Origin: Cydia pomonella
Taxonomy: Eukaryota > Arthropoda > Insecta > Lepidoptera > Tortricidae
Assembly: GCF_033807575.1 (NCBI RefSeq)
Contig: NC_084703.1
Coordinates: forward strand, 4,154,001 to 4,218,000
DNA: 64,000 bases
Reading direction: 5' to 3'
Part shown: positions 50,017 through 60,297 of the stretch, in pieces
Layout of the letters: each line of letters opens with the position of its first letter
How positions within the stretch are numbered: position 1 is the stretch's first letter
Made by a program: the position numbers and the translations under genes
Notes under the pieces: generated by a model
Databases searched by the model: none
Told to the model about the DNA's origin: nothing
The model's input: only the letters and a program-made list of their open reading frames with translations

Positions 50017-52879
50017 GTATAATAATGCTTTCTTAATAAATAAGTCGCTCAACTTCATCTTCATCTACAAGATCAAAGGCCAAAGGTATAGCTGCATCGT
50101 TTCGACCGATAACGCCATAATCTTTAGGTTGTGCCCGGTAAGATGGCGCCACTTTGATATTTAGCAAATTGAACACTAGAATAAGGATCAAAGTCAATTG
50201 GCGTTCTAAAAGTTTTAGTCATGTGTCGAAAGATGGCAGTAAATATACGTCGCTACAAATTTTCTTTGAAAATCCACCTCTATTTCAAATTGTCATTCTT
50301 TCTAAACTTTCTGACGGCCTACCGCGAACCACGTTCGACGTGTTGCCTCTCTGTCGCACTTGTAAATGCGTACGTAAGTGTGACAGGGAGACAACCCGTC
50401 GAACGTGGTTCGCGGTAGACCCTCAGGTCTCGTTTGCAGACGTTGGAGCTATTTACATGCAAAATTAATATAGAGGAAGTTTACGTTCACGTCTTATAAT
50501 TACAGGTGACTCCTGAACTATTATATGAAAGCCTCCAAAGGCTGACAGAATGGCGGGAGGCAGTATCCTTCAGCGAGATTTTGGAATATATAAAGGTACT
50601 TATAAATAAATAAATAAATAATACATAGAAAACACCCATGACTCAGGAACAAATATCCATGCTCATCACACGAATAAATGCCCTTACCAGGATTTGAACC
50701 CGGGACCATCAGCTTCGTAGGCAGGGTCGCTACCCACTAGGCCAAACCGGTTGTCAAAATATGTACACACTACCTTAATATATGGATAATAAGACTGTAT
50801 ATTTTCAACTTGTTCCTGACCAAATTTAATAGCCGTCCGCGCGATCCGACTTAGAATGCAGCAGTTATTTGTTTCAGGGCAATTACCCGGTTACTCCGAA
50901 CATGTCGGAATTAAAATATGAACTGTATGAAAAACTGGTCATAGCGCACAAAGCAGGTAATAAATAAGTTTTCAAGTCCGACGAAAATAATATTATTTCT
51001 CTTTTTCGTTCTTAGCTCTATGACATGTTTGATCAAGTAATCTGACATAGCGTGGGTAGTTATTAAGAAATTTTCAGATTTTAAGTTTTGTGCTTATTCA
51101 CCCCTGCCAGCCCTATTCACCCCGGTTAACGGTATACGAGTTTGATTTCTGGGATAAATGGCCAAAAATATGTCTAGTAAAATAATCATCGCGGCTTTAA
51201 ACGCCAAAAAAAGGTATACCTCATTTAATATAATATGTTTATACCGGACAGCCCTTGGAATGCTACTGAATGTATTCATATGAAGGAAAGGGTGTAGGAA
51301 TACGTGTTTTCATAGAAATCATTCCCATCTGTCCCCGCCTCATGTATGGCGGCGGTCATGTGGGGCAGGGACGAATAGGAATCCTCCTAAAGCAAATTTT
51401 TACGGGCATATTCCAGGTATGGTCTGCGTGGACGATCGGGGGCTCTTTCGTCTCACCACGAACCTGGAACGGCTGCGCCAGGCTCCCAAACCGGTGCTCA
51501 CTCTCTTCTGGGAGCTGTACTGCGACACCATGGACCCTCTAACTTTAACGGTAAGGCCAATATCCGGTACACGGAAGACCATCATGAGGCAAGAACGACT
51601 TGAGAAGAAAGTCAGATCCCATATGGAGTACTCGTACTGCTCTCACATTTGGGCTGGATCACCTGCATGCCAGCTTGAATTCTTCGTCTCAGTCCAAAGG
51701 CGCGCTATACGAATCGTCGAGGATCCCAAACTCACAAGCGGTATTGAACCTATAAGTCTAAGGAGAGACTTTGCCTCCTGTAATTTGTTTATGTCAACAA
51801 AAAACAAAACTTGTTTTTGTTTTATTTCGTTTGGTTTATAAGCGAGCTATATAAACTTTTTATTACACGCACCTCGTGTCATTTTATATGCAATAGTACG
51901 TTACTATAGAGGCCGGGAAACGTAGGATAGAGATACGCGGCTGGCAACCCCGTTTCTCGCCGAGATATGTATAGTGCTTTTCTCAAACTTGCAATTAAAA
52001 CAAAAAATTGTAGTCAATTTGTTTTGTGGCGACCTACTCGGCTCGCCACTCTACCAGCGCCTATCACCTTACGCGCGTAAGTCCACGCGCCAGCGCGATG
52101 CGCCACCGCCGTTGCTTAGCAACGAATATGCACAACAAATCACCGTACCAAGCTAACTGAAGCTAGTTGATGGTTGGATGCCAAGACGTTGTGTCACAAT
52201 TTGACGTTAAAAAACAAAAGACAGTATGAAAGAAAACAAACAAACACAGTTCTAGGTGTGTAAGGCAGTATGAAATTCGTTTACATATCATCTTCACTCA
52301 TCGCACCTGATATGTAGTATTTCCGGACCTAATTTGACGTAAGTCATGTCATCATTTCATAGCAAGTTTAAGAAAAGCTTCTTTACAATCTAACACGTAA
52401 TTATAAAATGAGAACAAAATTCCATCTGTATGGGATGGTGAAATGGTCGATTGAGCTTGCTGTTGACTCTAAACTACGGCATATTCATGATAATTTTAAC
52501 AATAGTTTGCGGTAATTTATCAACACTATAGAAGAATATTTTGAAGAAAGTATGATTTATTTGATGCTTTGCTGTGAGTGTTCTACCGCTTGTACAATGG
52601 GCTGTGCTCTGAAGAATTGTTTGACATGATGCTAACGGCCGTTTTCTATCACCGCACCGCTCGCAGTCGGCAGGGTGTTCGCTGTTCGCCCTCACACCCT
52701 ATCTAGAACTAACAAACGTATCATGAAATTCGAATCGGTCCGTGATAATGTTCTATGATATTCATGAATTTATTTTATTTATTTAAAAAAATTGTTGAAT
52801 ATTTCAGCGTGAACATAAGAAACAAAAAGTTGAAAAAAAGGACAAAGACAGCGACAGCTCCTTACCGTCAGATAATTAA
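49946..52879 (+). CDS. Unrecognised gene with winged-helix-like segment (3' five exons)
   Basis: Five exons (49946-50016, 50506-50595, 50878-50956, 51417-51550, 52808-52879) join in phases 0, 0, 1, 0 into 147 residues ending in TAA; the 5' end is missing. The order is a C-x-x-C segment, an LQRLTEWREAVSFSEILEYI helix pair, NYPVTPNMSELKYELYEKLV, then AGMVCVDDRGLFRL, which looks like the recognition helix and hairpin wing of a winged-helix (H1/H5-like) fold. A second helical stretch and a Lys/Asp/Ser-rich tail (KKQKVEKKDKDSDSS) follow. DNA binding or chromatin association is an inference from the fold impression only. I do not recognise the family. Introns hold a SINE, LINE remnant and family D element. 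Confidence 0.7.
50125..50300 (+). repeat. Dispersed repeat with TAAGATGGCGCCACTT head, copy 2
   Basis: Same block order as 29,430-29,600; it lies between exons of the unrecognised gene. Confidence 0.6.
50311..50428. repeat. Palindromic element family W, copy 2
   Basis: CTGACGGCCTACCGCGAACC with ACGTTCGACG faces CGTCGAACGTGGTTCGCGGT and AGACCCTCAG. It lies 77 bases before exon 50,506. Confidence 0.8.
50506..50595 (+). CDS. Unrecognised gene, exon n-3
   Basis: Acceptor ATAATTACAG, exactly 30 codons (VTPELLYESLQRLTEWREAV then SFSEILEYIK), donor AAG/GTACTT. Two amphipathic helices. A SINE begins only six bases after the exon end. Confidence 0.7.
50601..50755 (-). repeat. SINE family B copy, six bases after an exon
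   Basis: TATAAATAAATAAATAAATA tail, then the complement of the body (CATGACTCAGGAACAAATAT) and of the tRNA-like head (AGGATTTGAACCCGGGACCA, CCACTAGGCCAAACCGG). The middle of the full-length body is deleted. The donor GTACTT just escaped the insertion. Confidence 0.8.
50878..50956 (+). CDS. Unrecognised gene, exon n-2
   Basis: Acceptor TTATTTGTTTCAG, 26 codons plus one base (GNYPVTPNMSELKYELYEKL then VIAHKA), donor GTAATA. Contains the putative recognition helix. Confidence 0.75.
51417..51550 (+). CDS. Unrecognised gene, exon n-1
   Basis: Acceptor GCATATTCCAG, two bases plus 44 codons (MVCVDDRGLFRLTTNLERLR then QAPKPVLTLFWELYCDTMDP and LTLT), donor ACG/GTAAGG. The split codon G/GT gives Gly, making AHKAGMVCVDDRGLFRL: a beta-hairpin wing after the helix. 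Confidence 0.78.
51560..51790 (+). pseudogene. LINE RT C-terminal fragment in the following intron
   Basis: KKVRSHMEYSYCSHIWAGSP, then FFVSVQRRAIRIVEDPKLTS and LRRDFASCNLF match the end of a non-LTR reverse transcriptase (VRxxMEYCSHxWAGxPxxxLxxxxxxQRRAxRIVxDxxL...LxxRRDVASL). It begins ten bases after the exon; its open frame merges with the exon frame by chance. Confidence 0.7.
51890..52378 (+). mobile_element. Repeat family D, copy 3
   Basis: TAGTACGTTACTATAGAGGC to TTCATAGCAAGTTTAAGAAA; lacks the block GGGTTGCAGGCCAAGTAG seen near the start of copies 1 and 2. Confidence 0.8.
52808..52879 (+). CDS. Unrecognised gene, last exon
   Basis: Acceptor GAATATTTCAG, 23 codons (REHKKQKVEKKDKDSDSSLP then SDN) and TAA. 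Basic then acidic/serine-rich tail, as in many nuclear proteins. An AATAAA at 53,449 is a possible poly(A) signal, 570 bases downstream. Confidence 0.72.
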   Translation, partial: REHKKQKVEKKDKDSDSSLPSDN

Positions 52880-53884
52880 AACTATTTCGATTGTATGTCA
52901 AGTATTGTGGCGTTTTCAAGGAAAAGGTAACTTATTGACAGTTAAATAACAAGGTGTTACTGTCATATGGACATAACGGATGGATGGAAATATCGATCAT
53001 TTGGAAGTAATTTAGGTAGAAGATCTAATTCACAAAAATCATTCAGTAAAATTTGAACTTTCTGTCAAAACGAAAATTCATCCATTTAAATGATACATTT
53101 TCGAGAATGGATCCAGAGAGGAAAATGGGGACTACGTTTGTATGAAAAGGCGGTTTCGGGGAGGCCATCTACTTTCGTTGTGAAGCTTGATCTACAAATG
53201 GGAAAATATGAAAATCGCTACACCTTATAAAACAAAGTCCCCCGCCGTGTGTCTGTTCGTATGTATGTTCGCGATAAACTCAAAAACTACTGAACAGATT
53301 TTCATGTGGTTTATAACTTTTTACCTATGAATAGATTGATTATTGGGGAAGGTTTAGGTCTGTAAATTATGTAGTAGTAAAGCCGGGATGGGTCGCTAGT
53401 CTATAATAAGTATGTCAAAAAATTAAAATATTGTGTAAGTTCTTGTGAAATAAAAAAAATGTCTTGTATAAAAACTCCTTTTATTTCTTTGGCTCTTAAA
53501 ACTAAACAATATAACAAATTATAACTGTAGGTAGTAATGGTAACTGACACATACATACTTGGCGTAATAAAAAAAATATCAATTCTATATCAGTAGGAGG
53601 CTCAATAAGATTTAATAAATATGATATTGGATTGATATTCTCAATGCATCCCGCTCGCACTTTGAGAAATACGCATAGACTAATCTCAAAACCATACCAT
53701 ATTTGAAAAAACCTGAATAAGCCTCCATACAACATTTTTCGGTTTTGTATGCCACTGTTCATAAACATTTATACACATTTACATCTATTTCGAGGTAAAA
53801 ATGTGTAAATAATTTTAAGTTGGTGTGTACACTAAGTTATACATTAACTGCTAACTTTAGACAAAGAATACTTAAGAAAGGACG

Positions 53885-54064
53885 CTTACAACAAGGAATA
53901 TCGTACGTTGACACACTTGTTCCTATCTCTCTTGCATGTACATAATTATATTGCTGTCCCGCTCGCACAGTGCCATTAACTGCCGGCAACAAGGGCGAGA
54001 GCGCAATATAATTACGCGTGTCCGATAGAGATCGAAACAGGCGTGTCAATGTACGAAATTCCTC
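53885..54064. repeat. Palindromic element family G, copy
   Basis: GGAATATCGTACGTTGACAC and TATATTGCTGTCCCGCTCGC pair with GCGAGAGCGCAATATAATTA and GTGTCAATGTACGAAATTCC. Confidence 0.8.
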
Positions 54065-54212
54065 GTTTTATAGTGAAACGCACCTAAGAAATCCTGACAG
54101 TTATGAATTGACCCTTATATATATGACACTAAGGCTATCTGTTAAACGACAGGTCTTAGCTTGTCTTCATAGCGTCATTTCACTATAGAGTCCTTTAAAA
54201 AAAACATAACTA

Positions 54213-54398
54213 AGTGTAAAGCCTGAGTGGACGCTCGAAGCGGATCGTTCGGCGGGGCGTGCAGCGTGGCGTCGGGCTCACGAGTGATGTGAGCAGCGTG
54301 CACTAAGGCCGCTCCTATACGTTTGCATTTGTTTAAAATGTACGCCGCACGCTACGCTGCATGCCCAACTCGAGCGTCCACTCCGGCCTCACACTATT
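54213..54398. repeat. Palindrome family F, copy 3
   Basis: GTAAAGCCTGAGTGGACGCT to GAGCGTCCACTCCGGCCTCA; interior CACTAAGGCCGCTCC and CGTTTGCATTTGTTTAAA are the inverted form of copies 1 and 2. Confidence 0.75.
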
Positions 54399-54399
54399 T

Positions 54400-55970
54400 C
54401 AACCGTTGCCGTTAACAAAGGTTTCTTAATATTTTATTTACAAATTTGACAGTTCTATGGCGGTATACAGGGTGACTAAGAAAAAAGTGTATTCCCGTTA
54501 CCAGGGAGGTTTTGGAACACAGAATCAGTCAACTAGGGGGTTTGTTCAATGTACGGCACTACCGAAAAAATTGCAGAGACGAACTGCATTTAAACTGCAA
54601 CTTCTATAGCACAGTTTGCACGCAAGTTGCAGTTGAACAAATTAACCCTTTCCACACCAATTAAAAGGCGTATTAAGACTTGAGTTGCGATCATAGTGCC
54701 AAAAAACGCTGTGCGAAAGCTGTATAAGTAATCAAAGAACTAAATTTCCGTACCTTTTGTACCTTGTCACACTGGCAAACAACATGAAAGTCGGTACGGA
54801 CCTCTTACGATTGTCCCATCCTCGTCGCCACATGGGGAACAAGTATACGGCTCGTTACGTCACCAGTAGCTGGGATTGACACGTCCGCTCTCACCAACGG
54901 CTCTCACGTGACTGTCGCCCCACCACCCGTGAACCCGAGACTACGTCACCCGCACCATAGCTCAATAACACAAACACTACAACTGTGACAAGGTTCGAAA
55001 TGGTACTGAAATTAAATTCCCTTCGCGCTTTCAAATAAGGTTTACATTTGCTTGCACAGTTCTCTGAATCTTCTTTTTCTTGATACTTATTTCACCAAGT
55101 TTGCAGTTTCTCATATAATCTCTTCGCATTTTTATTTATACCTGCGAACAATAAAAATAGTTTTATTTCTCGTGGCAACAATGTAAGTTACGTTGAAATT
55201 GCTCGTAGAATACATCAGGCGTTCGATTTTTTCTGGTGCTGTAAATTTTCCAGGTATGTAAACTACTCGATCTGGCTACTAGTAAACAGTTCGAAAGCAA
55301 TATAATTTTTACATACAGAATTTCTACTCTACTAAATATAACAATTTTTAGCAACATAAACCAGTATAAGACAGATATTTATTTTCTCGTACAATAAAGT
55401 GTTACTTACTTAGATATATAAGTATGTTACGCAAAAGTTCATGTAAAATATCAAGTAATTGAAGGGTCCCTCGCTGTGTTCTCATACAGAGGGGGCAAAG
55501 TTGTTGTTTAACCTCACGAGCTAATATTGATACCCGAGCAAGCGAAACATTCCAAAATTGAACCGCGTGCGTAGCAAGTGGTTCGACAAGTGGAATCGTG
55601 AGCGTTGCAAGGGGTTCGAAGCACGAGGGTTATACAATTTTTTCCACCGAATTAAACAAAAAAAATCTCACCACACCAACGCAAGGAAAATACTAACAGT
55701 AAAGTATCAAACAAAATCAAATCGAATCAATTCAACATGAATGTTATTAAATATTTATCATTCTAAATTATCATTTAAAATTAAAATCTACCAGCCAGCA
55801 TAAGGAAGCAACTCAAAATTAATTTCTTCGATAAAGCAACTTTCTCATAAGTTTTTGAACAATGAAGAGGGCATTTACCAGCTGGAGTGGTGGAAAAGAC
55901 TATAAATTAGAAACGAGTTCTCAACGTAGCCTACGAAACTCACCTATTTCTACTAATACACTGGCTACTC
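54400..55970. other. Intergenic stretch, no gene seen
   Basis: No supported exon. A 60-codon lysine/arginine-rich frame at 55,558-55,740 has no family match. 54,770-54,960 is GC-richer (ACGTCACC repeats) but shows no open frame. Confidence 0.35.
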
Positions 55971-55972
55971 AA

Positions 55973-56252
55973 TCAGTTCCAGCCATGTGACAGCGACTCG
56001 CTCTCCCATCCCTTGGACTCCTCCCACTTGTGCTCCTCATGGTGATGTACGGGTACGTGCACAATTTTCTCCACCACCACTTTCTTCTCCACCGGGTAAG
56101 GCACGTGCTTCACCACGGGCACGTGAACCTCCTTGTAGACGGGGACTTCCTTGATCACGGGCACCTCCTTGACGACCGGCACGTGGACTTTGGAGACGTG
56201 GTGGTGGTGGATCGTATGGACCTTGTATGGGACGTGGATGGTTACGTGTTTG
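55973..56252 (-). CDS. Last exon of a VPV/HVPYP-repeat, cuticle-type protein
   Basis: Read on the minus strand, acceptor TTTTTGTCCACAG is followed by one base completing a codon, 92 codons and TGA. The peptide starts KHVTIHVPYKVHTIHHHH and continues with VHVPVVKEVPVIKEVPVYKE, HVPVVKHVPYPVEKKVVVEK, ending in a His/Glu/Trp/Ser-rich tail (EEHKWEESKGWESESLSHGW N). Alternating V-P-V and K-E/K-H blocks form a beta-rich low-complexity protein typical of insect cuticle or other extracellular matrix; such proteins are secreted. The exon carrying the signal peptide lies to the right on the minus strand and was not found; it must end in phase 2. Confidence 0.75.
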
Positions 56253-56339
56253 CTGTGGACAAAAATATATTATTAGTGGAATGTCTTTTTTTATTTAGAA
56301 GAAAAATCGTGTCATAACGGCACTGTGGAAATTTGGAGT

Positions 56340-56760
56340 ATTTTTGATATTTCACTGGTACCTGTAAAATTTCCACCGCTTTAAAAAGTATATATAGTAA
56401 ACACCCCTATAATGGAACAAGCACCAGTAATGGAAAGGTATAGACAAATGCTGTAAAACAAGTATTTACCATCAGTTTTTTAATCGCTGGCAACATTTTA
56501 CCATAAACAAGAGCCAAAGAGCTGCTTAAGTTGAATTTTTCAATATTTGTTAGTTTGAAAATTAATGACGCCGACATCCTATGACTGGAGCAAAGAACCA
56601 TAGTTTTAATTGGTTAATAATATTGTAGCCAATTGCAGTAGCTTTCATTAAATACATAGAAAACATTAAGGACGAATTGGACATACAACTTTTAAAGCGT
56701 AAAGCGGTAGAAATTTTACAGATGTCGGTGAAATGTTCCATTGGTACCGTTAACTGTTAT
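56340..56760. repeat. Inverted-repeat element in the upstream intron
   Basis: CACTGGTACCTGTAAAATTT with CCACCGCTTTAAAAAG at the left is the inverted counterpart of TTAAAGCGTAAAGCGGTAGA and AATTTTACAGATGTCGGTGA at the right. Arms about 40 bases. It holds a meaningless 64-codon frame. Confidence 0.55.
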
Positions 56761-56898
56761 ACTGTATTTGCTTCAAACACAATCAAGAATTAGAAATCTG
56801 TTTCTATTTCTACACTCATGGACAATATGACGCTAATTATTTTAAAACAGGTCGAAATTAACGAAACATCAAACTTAGCAGCTCTATGGCTCAGTATA

Positions 56899-57160
56899 AA
56901 TAAATAAATATTATAGGACATTATTACACAAATTGACTAAGTCCCACAGTAAGCTCAATAAGGCTTGTGTTGAGGGTACTTAGACAACGATATATATAAT
57001 ATATCAATATTTATAGATACTTAAATACATAGAAAACACCCACAACTCGGGAACAAATATCCATGCTCATCACACGAATAAATGCCCTTACCAGGATTTG
57101 AACCCGGGACCATCAGCTTCGTAGGCAGGGTCACTACCCACTAGGCGAAACCGATCGTCA
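56899..57160 (-). repeat. SINE family B, full-length copy (minus)
   Basis: From AAATAAATAAATATTATAGG through CCCACAGTAAGCTCAATAAG to GATTTGAACCCGGGACCATC and CCACTAGGCGAAACCG. The A and B boxes are intact on the minus strand. Confidence 0.85.
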
Positions 57161-57164
57161 ACAG

Positions 57165-58300
57165 TATAGATATTCCTTCATTTTTTTGCCCCCTAAAACC
57201 CGATGTCTGATTATACCATATTCGTATTAAGTATAATGCATGTGTCCACTCCACTTGTACGACAGTAAGTATATCAAAACGTGTCGTAACGAAACATATA
57301 CTCCACTCTTAGCTTCCGCTTAACGTAACATCTTAAACGCAATAACGTCTTACGAAACCCATACGCACATACGCTGTTTCGAAACTTAACCGGTCTCAAG
57401 GAAAACGTGCTCTTATTAAAATTCACTTTCCACTTATTTGGAAACAAGATGCGTCATTTTAATTTGAACGTAGTGTGTTTGAGGTATAGTTCAAAATCGC
57501 ATGGTCAAATGTAGTCCATTCCTTGGGAGCCACGAATTGTTTTAATTAAAATCGTTTTTGGCTTAGTTTTCTTGTACAGTCTGCCTTAAATAACGCGAAA
57601 ATTTGTTACATAGTCATACATTTCCTAAAGTGTACATCATTATTCACTATGGGTTTAAGTTTCATGTCTAAACTTTGCATAATAAGGGAGTTTTTACGGT
57701 TTTAACTCGAGAAAAGGATTCACGGAAAAATTATTTACTTGTAATACGGTATGTGTTTTGAAATATCAGTAGACAAAATTATAGAACAATTATCAAGCTA
57801 AAATATTGTGTACAGAACTTCATTGTTTATGCAACGTTCAAGCATGCTATAGCGACGTAAAACAGCGAATTTGGCCATAATACTATTGTTGGCAATTTTT
57901 GGCAATTTTTGCCACGAAGTACGGTTTCTAGATATTTAGTAGAAAGTGTTGCAATAAGAAAAAAAAATTAAGATTTAAAAGAACTGAACCAAAAGGCGCA
58001 ATTATACAAAAGTTGGGAAGATTTCGAGTACGGATTTCATATAGATGTGCGTAAATTAAAAAAAAATAGTTTTACGACTATATAGGTACCTACTTACTAG
58101 ACTTCAGATTCTTCTAATCAAGAGTTCTAAGAACTCTTAATTAAGAAAATTCCAGAAATTTTACATCATCGCAAAGACTCATTACTGATTACGTCTCAAA
58201 ATCATTAAGTACGACTCAGAAATGGGCACACGCACAGCCAAAGTAATGCCCTACAAAACTACAAGACAAAGGTATTACGTACCTATGCAACTAGTATACA
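57165..58300. other. Non-coding stretch, probably intron or upstream DNA of the VPV gene
   Basis: No exon with signal-peptide character and a phase-2 donor was found on the minus strand. An ATG at about 57,803 (minus) starts MKFCTQYFSLIIVL and then stops, with no usable donor. Confidence 0.35.
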
Positions 58301-58304
58301 CTTA

Positions 58305-58365
58305 CGTCGTTTTAACTTCTGCAAGGAACTTGGTGCTTAGTCTTTTATGCGTCGATTTCGAATTA
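58305..58365 (-). promoter_or_regulatory. Possible promoter and 5' untranslated exon for the VPV gene
   Basis: On the minus strand CGCATAAAAGACTAAGC (TATA-like) is followed some 45 bases later by AACGAC/GTAAGTGT, a perfect donor. There is no ATG between, so it would be a non-coding first exon. Spacing to the last exon is about 2 kb. Speculative. Confidence 0.25.
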
Positions 58366-58599
58366 TTATAGTATCCGCAAAACGAACCGACAACCGGGGG
58401 CGTCAAACTTCTCACTCACGCTCACGTGATCATGATAAGAGTGAGAGAGATAGTGATAAGACCTGGGTCGTTTGTTTGCTTTAAACAACTGGCCATAAAT
58501 GTCGTTGCATTAAGACTCAAGGTCGGTTAACGATGGACGGTACTTTCTCCGTAATCAGGTGAAACCATTCGTTTTATGTGATTCTGATTGCATTTCAAT

Positions 58600-58800
58600 G
58601 TAGTTAAGACTAAAGGACGACCGGTTCTCCATACAAATGCAGTCCACATTTTCCTCTTTGACTATTGTCATTTTTTGATTTTGGTGATTTTTGTTGATTT
58701 TTTTATGATCATAATTAAGTTAGAAGCAAAAATCCACACATTTTTTAAAAGTCTCCTTACATTTATAATTTAAAATCTAAAAAAAACGAAGGGGCATACT
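58600..58800. repeat. Family I MITE, partial
   Basis: ATACAAATGCAGTCCACATT and TTTCCTC at the left, AAAAACGAAGGGGCATAC at the right, as in 34,098-34,437. Confidence 0.5.
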
Positions 58801-58939
58801 TATCTATAAGTCACACGGTTGTCATCTAATTACAATAATTAACATATATATTTCAATACCTATACTTTTTATCAGAGTGTAGATTATACTTTACAATATA
58901 ACATCAGCTTTTCTATACCTCTCGCGACGAATTATGGTT

Positions 58940-59400
58940 CCTATGACAGTTAGTGGCTAAGACTCGAGTCCTTTGAGTCCTCTGCTTTAAGACTCGACTC
59001 AGTTTTTCAGACTCTCATAATTAAGATGAAACTCTAGTTCTTCTCAACTTATTAGAGACTCGAGTCTTTTGTAGAGACTTGAGTCCTTTTCGGAGAACTT
59101 GTATTTTTTACAAATATGCGTTGTCTTTATGTATAATTCATGGATGTACATAACATAAATCATACAATAATGCCTATTTACTTTGCTGTTGTTTAGGTAA
59201 AACCTATAAAATTGTTGACTGAGTCTTTATCTAGACACTCGAGTCCTTTTGAGTTGCGCTTAAAAAAGACTGAATAAAGGACTCGACTCCGGGCTTAAAA
59301 GACTCAGAAGTTTTCTAAGCTCTGAGTCTCGTAAAAACAAGGCGAGTTCTTAAATTTAGACTCAAAACACTCGAGTTGCTACTAACACTAATGACAGTTC
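58940..59400. repeat. Foldback element rich in GACTCGAGTC motifs
   Basis: TGACAGTTAGTGGCTAAGAC at the left faces CTACTAACACTAATGACA at the right. The interior has many copies of ACTCGAGTCCTTT, GACTCGACTC and GAGTCTT in both orientations. Related motifs border Tpc1 exons 9a and 9b. Confidence 0.65.
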
Positions 59401-59482
59401 CTTTAAGTCTCATTCGATTGGGCCAAATTAAAAAAAGAATGGAATAAATATGTTTTTACCATATTTAATGACTTACATTAAT

Positions 59483-59677
59483 CAGTACCCCTAGTGTAAA
59501 TAAATTCAATTTCGAAACGTGACGTACGCGTTTGCGTTTAGTCTCATTTTGTATTGGATTTAGAAAGAGCGCGCCAAGCGGGACGTTTTGGAAACTCAAA
59601 ATCCTATACAAAATGAGACTTAACGCAAACGCGTTCGTCACGTTATGATATCGATCAAATTTACACTAGGGGTACTG
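59483..59677. mobile_element. Foldback element family C, copy 3 (195 bp)
   Basis: CAGTACCCCTAGTGTAAAT to GGGGTACTG, the only copy with perfectly symmetrical tips; TAAT is present on both sides and may be the target duplication. The interior is in the opposite orientation to copy 1. Confidence 0.85.
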
Positions 59678-59710
59678 TAATCAGTAGGCCATTTTCAATT
59701 ATGTATAATG

Positions 59711-59929
59711 TAATAAATAAATATTATAGGACATTATTTTATTACACAAGTTGAATAACTCCCACTAATAAAATAATATAATATAGAAAAACATAAATAA
59801 TATAATATATAATTCAGGAACAACTATCCGTGCCCATCACACGAATAAATGCCCTTACCAGGATTTGAACCCGAGACCATCGGCTTCATAGGCAGGGTCA
59901 CTACTCACTATGCTAGAGTGGTCGTCAAA
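59711..59929 (-). repeat. SINE family B, copy with internal change (minus)
   Basis: AATAAATAAATATTATAGGA through CACACGAATAAATGCCCTTA and GATTTGAACCCGAGACCATC. The central part is shortened compared with 56,899-57,160. Confidence 0.75.
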
Positions 59930-60297
59930 TAATAAAATCATACGAATGATAAAAAACATTTTAAATGAATTAACGTGCTAATCTTCCCAAAAATGTCTAC
60001 AAACAATGCTACAAACATTTTACCCGACAGCTACTCCATTGAGAATGAACTGTCAAAGAGACATCTATCGACACGCGAGGCAATACTTGAAGTTAAAACC
60101 CCATTTCGCAAAGATCCGTTATGTCTTTCTTACAAGTCTAAAATTGCAGAGATATCGTGAACAGTAAACAAGTAATTACTAATTAGCAATTACTCAACCT
60201 GCTCTCATTAGCGACGGATTGATATGTATAACAGCTTATGTAACTTGCCAACGCATAACAACAGTAAATGACAGTTGGTAACCCATTAAATTTGAGC

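Noticed and set aside
51419..51841. Single 140-codon frame taken as one exon
   Set aside because: It is an exon (to 51550) plus a decayed LINE fragment (from 51560) that happen to share a frame; the GTAAGG donor at 51551 and the matching last exon at 52808 separate them.
57760..57803. Signal-peptide exon for the VPV gene (MKFCTQYFSLIIVL on the minus strand)
   Set aside because: Stops after 14 codons and contains no donor in the phase required by the last exon.
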